DNA from: Bacteroidota bacterium
Lineage (GTDB): Bacteria; Bacteroidota; Bacteroidia; Sphingobacteriales; Sphingobacteriaceae
Direction of reading: 5' to 3'
Assembly (NCBI GenBank): GCA_013286325.1
Contig: JABDFZ010000012.1
Span: 1 to 42,486, forward strand
Length of the DNA stretch: 42,486 nt
Shown in pieces: positions 32,935 through 41,249 of this stretch (its first letter is position 1; the number at the start of each line of letters is the position of its first letter). The position numbers and the translations under genes were made by a program. The notes beneath the pieces are model-generated. The model ran no database searches. It was given only the letters and a program-made list of their open reading frames with translations, and was not told the origin of the DNA.

Positions 32935-33678
32935 CTATGCAAAATATTCAATCAGGCCGGATGGGGTTAGTCCCGAATATCTTTTTACTTCGTTGGCTAA
33001 ATGCGCGTGATCGTAATAGCCCATTTCATAAGCCATATAATATAAACTCTCTTTATGTTTCCTGTCCCGTAACTTTTTCAGCACTTCCTGAAAGCGCATT
33101 ATTTTTATAAACTCCTTGGGAGTAATCCCTATCGATTCGTTAAAAGAACGTTCGAGTGTACGTCTGGTTAAGTGATGCGTTTTAGCCAGTGCATCTACAG
33201 ATATTTTACCTTTAAAACTTTCTACAGTTTGTACAATGGGGATTATAGTCCGGGAGTTTTTGATCTTAGCTGAGAAAAATACATTAAGCCGGTCGGCGAG
33301 CAACTCGTCCGGATTAAGAATATTCAAAAGTCCTGAATCAGGGAATTCTATTACCTGATCAACAGCCTCAAATAATGGAAGATTATAAAATACAGAAAAG
33401 CCGCCCGGCCTGAACCTGATACCTATCGACAAGTTGTTAGGCACACTGTTATAAACTCCTGAATAAGTCATGGTTCCCCCCAGGTACAGAACACCAGTAT
33501 TAAACGGGATTCCATTCATATCAGGGATGGTATTTCCCTTATTGACAAAAATATCAGTACAGCCGTTAGCATATATAATCCGGCTTACCGGTTGGTGCAG
33601 GGCATCCGTTTCCAGTATCCAATAAGCATCTATAAAAGGGCGTAAGTTTTCGGAGGGGAGTATTTCCCTGTATTTCAT
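32935..33678 (-). CDS. AraC-family transcriptional regulator
   Basis: 247 residues. The C-terminal double helix-turn-helix is clear: VDALAKTHHLTRRTLERSFNESIGITPKEFIKIMRFQ and YYMAYEMGYYDHAHLANEVKRYSGLTPSG. The N-terminal ~130 residues are a ligand-binding domain beginning MKYREILPSENLRPFIDAYWILE, the DUF6597 type common in Bacteroidota and Proteobacteria, with GIRFRPGGFSVFYNLPLFE. Convergent with the SnoaL-like gene (43 bp). Target and ligand unknown. Confidence 0.92.
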   Translation of the reverse strand: MKYREILPSENLRPFIDAYWILETDALHQPVSRIIYANGCTDIFVNKGNTIPDMNGIPFNTGVLYLGGTMTYSGVYNSVPNNLSIGIRFRPGGFSVFYNLPLFEAVDQVIEFPDSGLLNILNPDELLADRLNVFFSAKIKNSRTIIPIVQTVESFKGKISVDALAKTHHLTRRTLERSFNESIGITPKEFIKIMRFQEVLKKLRDRKHKESLYYMAYEMGYYDHAHLANEVKRYSGLTPSGLIEYFA

Positions 33679-33743
33679 TTTTCAGCAATGTAATTTTAAA
33701 AGCCTAAAGGCAATTTCAAATTTACAAAATTAACAACGATGCA

Positions 33744-33900
33744 GGGTGTAAATCAAATTGTCATGCGTATAGTTTACTCACCCCGACTTCGCTTCGCTGG
33801 TCGACCCTCTCTACGACAAGTCGTAAAGAGGGTTAGCTTTAATTTTTTAAGCGAAGCGATGACCCGGTGAGTTGAGTAGGCGACATTTTGATTTGCACCC
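33744..33900. mobile_element. MITE-like 157-bp inverted-repeat element
   Basis: The ends GGGTGTAAATCAAATTGTC (33744-33762) and the matching 19 bp at 33882-33900 are inverted repeats with two mismatches. Inside are further nested inverted segments (CTCACCC.../...GGTGAG; CTTCGCTTCGCT/AGCGAAGCG; ACCCTCTCTACGAC/GTCGTAAAGAGGGT), so nearly the whole element can fold as one hairpin. No ORF. A clear target duplication was not seen. Confidence 0.7.
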
Positions 33901-33909
33901 ATGATGCCA

Positions 33910-34629
33910 TTAAAGTTTTGAGACTACAAAGTTTTCTGTTTGCTTATATACACCCTCTTCTTTTAACATCTGATTGTTACTTTTATCTATCCAGATGTAT
34001 CCAACCGTATCGCCGTGGATAAAATGCAATACACGGCATTCTAATCTGTGCCCGGGGGCCAATTCCCAGATATCATCAAAAGCATATTCAATTATATAAG
34101 GGTCTGATGGCGCAGGCGTATCCTTGTTAAAATTATCCATTATATAGCTAACCCCCTTTTTCAGATCGAGATAACCGAAAATGTATTCGATCATGTTATC
34201 TTCAAAGTACCCGCTTTTCATGGGATAGTTTTTAACGGACTCTACACCTTTCCGCGTTGTTTTAACACTGGCTTGTGTATCGCCAAATGTCATATCAAAG
34301 CTAACATTTTGCTTATAATGGATCTCGTGCATCCTGATTGGCTTAAATGACAAGTCGGTAAATGAGGTATCTGTAGAAAAACTACCGAGAGGTATCTGGC
34401 GTGACCTGGCGAAAGTGATCTGTTTATTTACAGGATCAATAGTAGTTACGTCCTCCATCATAAATTCAAAAGTAACCTTACCAGTCGTATCGCTCCCTAT
34501 ATTTTTATAGAAGTCGTGTGAGGGTTTAATAAGATCATAACGGATGATCTTATCTCCGGGTTTGATTACGGTTTGTGCAAAGCCTGTGAAGCTGGCTGTT
34601 ATTAATAATAATGTGATGTAAGTTTTCAT
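33910..34629 (-). CDS. Secreted protein of unknown function
   Basis: 239 residues with a signal peptide (MKTYITLLLITASFTGFAQ). The rest is beta-strand-rich, without cysteine pairs or a recognisable active site: VIKPGDKIIRYDLIKPSHDF, KVTFEFMMEDV, YIIEYAFDDIWELAPGHRL, then WIDKSNNQMLKEEGVYKQ. The pattern of a threshold statement followed by strands such as IWIDKSNNQML resembles DUF3108/LolA-like outer-membrane-associated proteins, but the match is only impressionistic. A MITE-like element abuts its 3' end. Confidence 0.75.
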   Translation of the reverse strand: MKTYITLLLITASFTGFAQTVIKPGDKIIRYDLIKPSHDFYKNIGSDTTGKVTFEFMMEDVTTIDPVNKQITFARSRQIPLGSFSTDTSFTDLSFKPIRMHEIHYKQNVSFDMTFGDTQASVKTTRKGVESVKNYPMKSGYFEDNMIEYIFGYLDLKKGVSYIMDNFNKDTPAPSDPYIIEYAFDDIWELAPGHRLECRVLHFIHGDTVGYIWIDKSNNQMLKEEGVYKQTENFVVSKL

Positions 34630-34827
34630 GATTCGTAAATAAGTCTCAAGTTTATGGTATAGATCATCAATTGATGAATGTTTTAAACCATTAAGGCTGC
34701 AAATTCAGCCACACTGGTAAATTATTCAATATGATTTCTTTATTATTGCTATAGCTTTTAATACACAGTCGATTGACCATCGGTATCTGTGTATTACCTC
34801 ACACTAAAAGGTTTTAATAACATATTT

Positions 34828-36543
34828 ATGAAGCTTTTTTCCCAATTGAAAAAAAACCTTAAGAACGATTTTTCAAGTCTTCAGCCTGTTAAAGTTGCAT
34901 TATTGGGAGATACTGCTACACAGTTCCTTTCACAGGCGATAAGGGGTATAGGCTTTGATGCTGGGCTTGATCTGCAAATGTGGGAAGCTAATTTTAACCA
35001 GGTTGAAAGGCAAATTTTTGATAATACTTCCAGCTTATATGAATTTAAGCCGGATGTAGTTATCATATTCCAATCATCGCATAAATTATTAGAAACGTAT
35101 AATAAGTTAGGTTCTGAAGAATATGACAGTTTGGCCAATAACCGCTTAGCATTAATTGATAGTTTATGCACAGCTATAAATACCCGGTTAAATACAAGGA
35201 TCATCTATTATAATTATACCGAAATAGATGATGCTGTATTTGGCAGCTATGCTAATAAGGTAACCTCATCATTTTTGTTCCAGATCCGTAAGCTGAATTA
35301 CGAGTTAATGACTTATGCCATGGAGCATGCTAGCTTTTACATTTGCGACCTGTCGGCCATTCAAAATCAATATGGTAAGGCAACCTTTTTCCAACCGTCG
35401 GTGTATATAAATTCAGAGATGGTTTTAAGCATTGATATATTGCCTGCAGTAGCTTCTAAAACTGTTGATATCATCGGTGCGCTGTTTGGACGCTTTAAAA
35501 AGTGCCTGATATTTGACCTGGATAATACCATATGGGGCGGTGTAATTGGCGACGATGGTTTAGAGAACATTCAGCTTGGATCGTTAGGTATCGGGAAAGC
35601 ATTTACAGCGTTTCAATACTGGATAAAAAAGTTAAAAAACAGGGGTATTATTTTGGCGGTGTGCAGCAAAAACACAGAAGCGGTTGCTAAAGGACCATTT
35701 GAAAAACATCCTGATATGGTGCTACGCCTGGAAGATATTGCTGTGTTTAATGCTAATTGGGATAACAAGGTTGAAAATATCAGGCAAATTCAGTCTGTAT
35801 TAAATATAAGTTTCGATTCAATGGTTTTTTTAGACGATAACCCCTTTGAAAGAAATATGGTAAGGGAGCACATCCCGACACTCACTATTCCCGAATTGCC
35901 CGAAGACCCGGCAAATTTTTTAGAATATTTATATGGCCTTAATCTATTCGAAACTACTTCTGTTTCGGACGAGGATACCAGGAGGGCAAAGCAATATCAA
36001 ACCGAAGCCAAACGAAATGCTGAAAAACAGATCTATGTTAATGAAGATTCTTTTTTAGAAAGCTTGAATATGACCTGTTTGGTTGAGCCCTTTACTTCAT
36101 TCAACACGCCAAGGGTTGCACAGCTTTCGCAACGGTCGAACCAGTTTAATTTACGAACCGTTAGATATACGGAAGCGGATATAAAAATGCTTGCTGATTC
36201 ACCTGATGCTTTTACTTTTTCATTCACTTTAGCAGACAAATTTGGCGATAACGGGCTGACAGGTGTTGTAATCCTTAAAAAAGAAACTGAAGATACCTTA
36301 TTTATTGATACCTGGCTAATGAGCTGCCGGGTGTTAAAAAGAGGCATGGAAAGCTTTACATTAAATACTCTTGTTGATTTCGTAAAAGAAAATGGTTATA
36401 AATATTTAAAAGGTGAGTACTTGCCAACACCTAAAAATGAAATAGTGAGAGATCATTATGCTGATTTAGGCTTCAGTAAAAACGAAGGTTCATGGATATT
36501 AGATATAAATACCTATCAACCTAAAAAAACCTATATCAATTAA
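34828..36543 (+). CDS. FkbH-like HAD-IIIC protein (acyl-carrier-protein loading enzyme)
   Basis: 571 residues from the ATG at 34828; a GTG 39 nt upstream is possible. The N-terminal ~200 residues are a SGNH-like domain. The HAD-IIIC/FkbH domain starts at CLIFDLDNTIWGGVIGDDG (Asp230, Asp232) and includes CSKNTE and MVFLDDNPFERNMVREHIP. The C-terminal ~130 residues resemble a GNAT-type fold (WLMSCRVLKRGMESFTLNTLVDF). FkbH proteins dephosphorylate 1,3-bisphosphoglycerate and load the glyceryl group on an ACP. The ACP gene follows two genes downstream, so glyceryl-ACP formation is the best inference here. Confidence 0.9.
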   Translation: MKLFSQLKKNLKNDFSSLQPVKVALLGDTATQFLSQAIRGIGFDAGLDLQMWEANFNQVERQIFDNTSSLYEFKPDVVIIFQSSHKLLETYNKLGSEEYDSLANNRLALIDSLCTAINTRLNTRIIYYNYTEIDDAVFGSYANKVTSSFLFQIRKLNYELMTYAMEHASFYICDLSAIQNQYGKATFFQPSVYINSEMVLSIDILPAVASKTVDIIGALFGRFKKCLIFDLDNTIWGGVIGDDGLENIQLGSLGIGKAFTAFQYWIKKLKNRGIILAVCSKNTEAVAKGPFEKHPDMVLRLEDIAVFNANWDNKVENIRQIQSVLNISFDSMVFLDDNPFERNMVREHIPTLTIPELPEDPANFLEYLYGLNLFETTSVSDEDTRRAKQYQTEAKRNAEKQIYVNEDSFLESLNMTCLVEPFTSFNTPRVAQLSQRSNQFNLRTVRYTEADIKMLADSPDAFTFSFTLADKFGDNGLTGVVILKKETEDTLFIDTWLMSCRVLKRGMESFTLNTLVDFVKENGYKYLKGEYLPTPKNEIVRDHYADLGFSKNEGSWILDINTYQPKKTYIN

Positions 36544-36544
36544 A

Positions 36545-37462
36545 ATGATGCAGCAGCAGCTCGGTTATATTTACGACAGGATTGAAACACTGAGCCCCAT
36601 GCACAGCAAAAAGCTCAAAAAAAACATGGCGTTTTTTGATGACCGCTACCTTGAGTTAGCTGATACGTTTTTTAATAAGTATACCCGCATTCTGCAAGCA
36701 CAAAATAAAACCCTTGACTATTCAATAGATTGCTATCTGCAAATGATAGCAGATGTAAACAGCGAAACCATTGAATTTTTACGAACCGGAAAATATACCA
36801 GCAGCACATTTGATGAAGTTAATAAACGGGTATACGCCAGGCCGGAAACAATGGAATATTATATGCATGGTTTAATAATGTCGCAATTTTTGTGGAGGCA
36901 TCATTACCAAATGTTTAATTATTTTATTACCACGCTGCCGCAGTATGTTAATGTTATAAAACACTACCTGGAAGTTGGCGTTGGTCATGGATTTTATCTT
37001 TCAAAGGTATTGGAAGTACTGAATCCTGAATCCAGTATAACAGCAGTTGACATTAGTGAAACCTCTATAGCATTGGCAAAGAGTTTTATAAATGACAGTC
37101 GGATAGATTTTATTTTAAAGGACATATTTGAGTTTGATAACCATAAAAAATACGATTTTATCACACTTGGCGAGGTATTGGAGCATGTTGAAGACCCGTT
37201 GAAGTTATTATTAAAACTAAACGCATTACTTAGCCCCGATGGTGTTTTGTTTTTCACCACTCCTACAAATGCACCCGCAATTGACCACATTTACCTTTTT
37301 AACAATGTTGATGAAATCCGGTTGCTTATAAAAGCCGCTGGGTTTCAGATCGAATCGGAAATGGCTATTTTGTCTGAAGATGTTTCGCCGGAAAAAGCCG
37401 AAAAGTATAAGGTGGCTGTATTGTATGGCGCATTTATTAAAAAATCAAACCCTACGAACTAA
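36545..37462 (+). CDS. SAM-dependent methyltransferase (class I)
   Basis: 305 residues (ATG at 36545, or 36548). A ~130-residue N-terminal helical region precedes a class I methyltransferase domain: SAM motif YLEVGVGHGFYLSKVL, acidic loop AVDISETSIALA, and LGEVLEHVEDPLKLLLKLNALL typical of the Methyltransf_11/23 type. It starts 1 bp after the FkbH stop. In FkbH pathways the methyltransferase O-methylates the ACP-bound glyceryl/hydroxymalonyl unit, so a methylated glyceric-acid product is conceivable. Substrate is inferred from context only. Confidence 0.9.
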   Translation: MMQQQLGYIYDRIETLSPMHSKKLKKNMAFFDDRYLELADTFFNKYTRILQAQNKTLDYSIDCYLQMIADVNSETIEFLRTGKYTSSTFDEVNKRVYARPETMEYYMHGLIMSQFLWRHHYQMFNYFITTLPQYVNVIKHYLEVGVGHGFYLSKVLEVLNPESSITAVDISETSIALAKSFINDSRIDFILKDIFEFDNHKKYDFITLGEVLEHVEDPLKLLLKLNALLSPDGVLFFTTPTNAPAIDHIYLFNNVDEIRLLIKAAGFQIESEMAILSEDVSPEKAEKYKVAVLYGAFIKKSNPTN

Positions 37463-37464
37463 AC

Positions 37465-37707
37465 ATGGACAAAAGTGAAATATTAAGAATAGTTAATGGT
37501 GTTTTTATCGACATACTGGACGATGAAAATATTGTTTTAACCGATGAAACTACTGCAAACGATGTTGACGAATGGGATTCCCTTAATCATATTCAATTAG
37601 TAGTGGCAATTGAAAGGCAATTCAGGATCAGGTTTAACTCACAGGAGATCCAGCGCTGGAATAATGTGGGCGAAATGGTTAATTCTATAAGTGCTAAACT
37701 TAATTAG
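37465..37707 (+). CDS. Acyl carrier protein
   Basis: 80 residues. The phosphopantetheine attachment Ser is Ser39 in DEWDSLNHIQLVVAIERQF, the canonical DSL motif and helix II. Overall acidic with four helices. It lies 2 bp after the methyltransferase and 6 bp before the VOC gene. A dedicated ACP in this position would carry the small acyl group loaded by the FkbH-like protein and passed to the MBOAT. Confidence 0.95.
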   Translation: MDKSEILRIVNGVFIDILDDENIVLTDETTANDVDEWDSLNHIQLVVAIERQFRIRFNSQEIQRWNNVGEMVNSISAKLN

Positions 37708-37713
37708 CGGAAT

Positions 37714-38094
37714 ATGAAATTTCATCATGTTGGCATTGCCTGCAGAAATATTGAGGAAGAAATAATAAATATTTCAAGGATACATGATGTTACAAAAATA
37801 AGTCCGGTTGTTTTTGATCAGGAACAAAACGTCGAGCTGGCTTTATTAACCCTGGCTGACGGTACTAACTTAGAATTGATAGCAGGCAAACAGGTTGAAA
37901 CGTTTCTAAAAAAGAACATTACCTATTATCATTTATGTTTCGAGATTGATGATATTAATTGGGAAGCAGAACGACTTGTTCAGGAGGGGGCCTTGTTAAT
38001 ATCCCCGCCCAAACCGGCAATTTTGTTTAATAACAGGGAAGTTGCTTTTTTAAATGTTTCGTACGGGATAATTGAATTATTAAGCTCAAAATAA
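37714..38094 (+). CDS. VOC-superfamily (glyoxalase/epimerase-like) protein
   Basis: 126 residues. Methylmalonyl-CoA-epimerase-like layout with metal-ligand positions: MKFHHVGIACRNIEEEI (first His), then VELALLTLADGTNLELIAG (Glu), YYHLCFEIDDINWEAERL (His) and VSYGIIELLSS (Glu). It may epimerise or bind a 2-substituted acyl group on the neighbouring ACP. Placed between the ACP and MBOAT genes with 6-bp spacing on both sides. Confidence 0.9.
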   Translation: MKFHHVGIACRNIEEEIINISRIHDVTKISPVVFDQEQNVELALLTLADGTNLELIAGKQVETFLKKNITYYHLCFEIDDINWEAERLVQEGALLISPPKPAILFNNREVAFLNVSYGIIELLSSK

Positions 38095-38100
38095 AACAGG

Positions 38101-39540
38101 ATGTTGTTTACCTCGCTGCCATTCGTTGTTTTTTTCTCCCTATTTTTCCTTTTATACTGGTTTGTTTTTAATAACAGTACCAAGCTTCAAAATCTTTTAC
38201 TTTTAGCAGGAAGCTATTTTTTTTATGCCTGGTGGGATTGGCGCTTTCTTTTTTTACTGATTGTCAGCTCTATACTCAATTACTTTTTAGGCCTCGGGAT
38301 AGCTAATAGTAAAAATAGCAAATACCGCATTTTTTTTCTTTGGATAGGTTTAATACAAGGGTTAGGCAGCCTGTTTTTTTTTAAGTATTTTAACTTCTTT
38401 GTAAAATCGCTTGCCGGCGCTTTTTCGGTATTTCATATCAGGCTTGATATTTATACGCTTAACATTATATTACCACTCGGTATCAGCTTTTATACTTTCA
38501 GGACCATCAGTTACTTGCTGGATATTAAAAATGGCAAAATTAAACCGACTACCGACTGGCTTGTATTTTTCTCTTACGTGTCTTTTTTCCCATGTATAAT
38601 CTCCGGGCCTATTGACCGGCCCAAGACACTGATCCCTCAGTTAGAAAAGAAACGGACATTTGATTATGAGCAGGCCTCTGATGGGATGCGCCAGGTTTTG
38701 TGGGGGCTGTTTAAAAAGATTGTGATTGCAGATAATTGCGCCGGATTTGTAACCGATACTTTTAACCATTACCAAACACTGCCTGCCAGCGCTTTATTGT
38801 TTTGCAGCTTCCTTTCTATTATCCAGGTTTATGCTGATTTTTCGGGGTACTCGGATATAGCAATTGGCGTTTCAAATATTTTAGGAATCAAGGTTACCCG
38901 CAATTTTAACTCGCCGTTTTTTGCCCAAAACATTGCAGATTTTTGGCGAAGGTGGCACATCTCCTTAACTTCCTGGCTAACAGATTATGTGTTTACTCCC
39001 TTGTCCATTTACTTCAGGGATTATGGAAAAACAGGGTTGATATTGGCCATCCTGGTAAATTTTACACTAATTGGTATCTGGCATGGGGCCAACTGGACGT
39101 TTATCGTATTCGGCTTTTTAAATGGCTGTTATTATATCCCACTCATATTACGCGGTACGTTAAATAAAAAGAAAAAAACAACCGATAATCAATTGGGCCT
39201 TTTTGCAAACATGGCCGGAACGTTTATCCTGGTAATGTTTACATTCATCATTTTCCGTGCCGATAGTTTATCCCAGGCTTTTGATTATTACCACAGGCTT
39301 TTCTCTGTTTCCATCTTTTCCGGCTTTGTTATAAACGAAAAGATAAATATCATAGTTACCCTGATTTGTATTGCTTTAATGTTTGCTGCGGAATGGTTAC
39401 AACAGGACAAACAACACGCCCTGCAAATTGACGGTATAAAAAAGTTCGCATTAAGGGCTTTGATTTACTATGGTTTGGTTTTGATCATTCTTTCTTTTAG
39501 CCCTACAAAAAATGCTGACTTTATTTATTTCAAATTTTAG
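38101..39540 (+). CDS. MBOAT-family membrane O-acyltransferase
   Basis: 479 residues with about ten hydrophobic segments. The N-terminal LLFTSLPFVVFFSLFFLLYW is typical of AlgI/DltB-like proteins. Characteristic stretches are ADFWRRWHISLTSWLTDYVF and NFTLIGIWHGANWTFIVFG with the presumed catalytic His328. The family transfers an acyl group, often from a carrier protein, to a polysaccharide or lipid on the outer face of the membrane (alginate O-acetylation, D-alanylation). The ACP two genes upstream makes an ACP-bound donor likely. Spacing 6 bp to each neighbour. Confidence 0.95.
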   Translation: MLFTSLPFVVFFSLFFLLYWFVFNNSTKLQNLLLLAGSYFFYAWWDWRFLFLLIVSSILNYFLGLGIANSKNSKYRIFFLWIGLIQGLGSLFFFKYFNFFVKSLAGAFSVFHIRLDIYTLNIILPLGISFYTFRTISYLLDIKNGKIKPTTDWLVFFSYVSFFPCIISGPIDRPKTLIPQLEKKRTFDYEQASDGMRQVLWGLFKKIVIADNCAGFVTDTFNHYQTLPASALLFCSFLSIIQVYADFSGYSDIAIGVSNILGIKVTRNFNSPFFAQNIADFWRRWHISLTSWLTDYVFTPLSIYFRDYGKTGLILAILVNFTLIGIWHGANWTFIVFGFLNGCYYIPLILRGTLNKKKKTTDNQLGLFANMAGTFILVMFTFIIFRADSLSQAFDYYHRLFSVSIFSGFVINEKINIIVTLICIALMFAAEWLQQDKQHALQIDGIKKFALRALIYYGLVLIILSFSPTKNADFIYFKF

Positions 39541-39545
39541 CAGGG

Positions 39546-40439
39546 ATGAAAAGCAGGATCAACATATTTATATATAAAACGCTGCTGTTTGTTATCCCTG
39601 TAGGTATTTTGTTCGAAGTTCTGTTCCGTTTGGGCTTTTCTCCAATAATTACTAATTCATCGCTCTTTGATAAAAAAATGCTGCTACTGCAAAAGCATCC
39701 GGTTAAAAATGTGAGGCTGATGTCAATTGGGTCGTCGATAACATTGTACGAACTGCAGTCAGACATTATAATACAAAACTTCAACATGCCTTATTACAAT
39801 TTTGCTGCATGGGGTCTACAAATAACAGATATGAAAAATATGATGGACGATTTTGTGAAAGAATATCAACCAAAATATGTTATTATTTGCTCCTCACCCG
39901 GTGATTTTGTATCTCTTCCGAACGACACTTATTTCAATTATTTACATACAAGCAGCTATATCAAAAATAATTTCCCTGAATTTTTTTATCTGAAGAATTA
40001 TAATTCTATACATCAGATCATCCACAGAAAGTATTTTGATTATCCTATCAGTTTTGATAATTGGGGAGGCGCCTCATTAAATGTTAAACAAAATGAGGTG
40101 AATGTGCATGATACTTTTCCTACTCAATACACACAGGGTAACTATAATAGCCTGGATACTTTAAGCGCCATGCTGCAACAGGAAAACATCAAGCTCATTT
40201 TTATCCAGGCCCCCATCAGAAGATCCAACTCCAATACTGCCCTTTATCAGCAAACGATAGCATCGCATTTTGCCAGGTGCAAGTCTATTGTAGAAAAAAA
40301 CGGCGGCGCCTATTTAAACTATTACAGCACAACCATTTTTACCGATAGCTTATTTGTTGACCAATATCATTTGCGGACTACCGGAGCGGCAGTTTTAACA
40401 AAAGAAATTGTAAGCGACCTGAAAAAAATTATAAAGTAA
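39546..40439 (+). CDS. Membrane-anchored SGNH-hydrolase-like protein (AlgX/DltD-like partner of the MBOAT)
   Basis: 297 residues with an N-terminal signal anchor (INIFIYKTLLFVIPVGILFEVLF). SGNH-like blocks: RLMSIGSSITLYEL (nucleophile Ser in GSS), NFAAWGLQI (Gly/Trp), and the C-terminal Asp-x-x-His (VDQYHLRTTGAAVL). MBOAT operons commonly end in such an AlgX/DltD-type protein, which takes or delivers the acyl group at the cell surface. The usual Ser-Asp-His triad is recognisable, but the family is divergent, so the assignment is by motif and position. Confidence 0.82.
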   Translation: MKSRINIFIYKTLLFVIPVGILFEVLFRLGFSPIITNSSLFDKKMLLLQKHPVKNVRLMSIGSSITLYELQSDIIIQNFNMPYYNFAAWGLQITDMKNMMDDFVKEYQPKYVIICSSPGDFVSLPNDTYFNYLHTSSYIKNNFPEFFYLKNYNSIHQIIHRKYFDYPISFDNWGGASLNVKQNEVNVHDTFPTQYTQGNYNSLDTLSAMLQQENIKLIFIQAPIRRSNSNTALYQQTIASHFARCKSIVEKNGGAYLNYYSTTIFTDSLFVDQYHLRTTGAAVLTKEIVSDLKKIIK

Positions 40440-40448
40440 AAAACTGAC

Positions 40449-40571
40449 GTCATGCCGAATTTATTTCGGCACCTCATAGGATATTTACAACTGCTAAGTC
40501 TGCAACATGCTTATTGCAGACCCATCACTTACTTACTTGCATGTGAGATGCCGAAATAAATTCGGCATGAC
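40449..40571. repeat. REPIN-like inverted pair of palindromes
   Basis: Two 28-bp arms (40449-40476 and 40544-40571) are inverted copies with one mismatch. Each arm itself contains the small palindrome TGCCGAA-(5 nt)-TTCGGCA. Between them a further TCTGCAA...TTGCAGA pair is seen. Paired inverted REP-like hairpins with a short spacer are the form of REPIN elements. It fills the gap after the MBOAT operon and may also end its transcript. Confidence 0.75.
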
Positions 40572-40598
40572 AGGATGGTTCCGCTGAGCGATTCGCTA

Positions 40599-41060
40599 TT
40601 ATTTTACCCTGATATACTTTTCAATAATCACCCTGTCTATCCCAGCTTTTTCTACTTTTTCTATTCCTTTCTGTATCAGGGTGTCGTTTTTAAAAGATAC
40701 AGTAAATGTGAAAGTTTTACCTTCCCAGGCTTTATCGTTATAAAAATCAAGGTGCTCAGTGTACTGATCGCCGGCTATTGTGTACTTGCCACCACCTGCG
40801 TCAAAAGCATTAGTCGAATCCTTTTTTGTATTCAGGCTATGTTTCAAAAAAGCAAAATGCGTATCGTTAATGATCTTTATCATCCGCTGATTTTTGGTGT
40901 AATCAGTAAATGCGCTTACTCCTTTGGTAATTGTAGTTCCGGAAACTAATTCCCATGTTCCTTTAATAGGAAGGGCTGATTGTGCATCTTTTTCATTTTT
41001 AGTATTGCACGCAGTTAAAAAAGCCGCAATGGCTAATAAGGCTATTGATCTAAGTTTCAT
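40599..41060 (-). CDS. Lipocalin-like small lipoprotein
   Basis: 153 residues. Lipoprotein signal MKLRSIALLAIAAFLTAC with the lipobox Cys at residue 18, then an Asn/Lys-rich linker. The body, starting IKGTWELVSG, shows strands and a YTIAGDQYTEHLDFYNDKAWEGKTFTFTVSF stretch like the DUF4488/lipocalin-like 'GTWxLxS' proteins of Bacteroidota. Likely an outer-membrane lipoprotein binding a small ligand; nothing more specific can be said. Confidence 0.85.
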   Translation of the reverse strand: MKLRSIALLAIAAFLTACNTKNEKDAQSALPIKGTWELVSGTTITKGVSAFTDYTKNQRMIKIINDTHFAFLKHSLNTKKDSTNAFDAGGGKYTIAGDQYTEHLDFYNDKAWEGKTFTFTVSFKNDTLIQKGIEKVEKAGIDRVIIEKYIRVK

Positions 41061-41249
41061 GATTGTGGTTTATGTGCTAAATGTATTCATTTTCAACAAA
41101 ATTTAATAGTGTTTTGCTTATTAAACTGAATAGCATACAGGTTTTCTTTTTTGCAGATTTTCCTATATTTGGCGCTCACCAGTTAAATAAAGCTACTTTC
41201 TCCCCTGCATCGGTAATTTTTTTAACCATTAAAAACAGATCATATAAAA

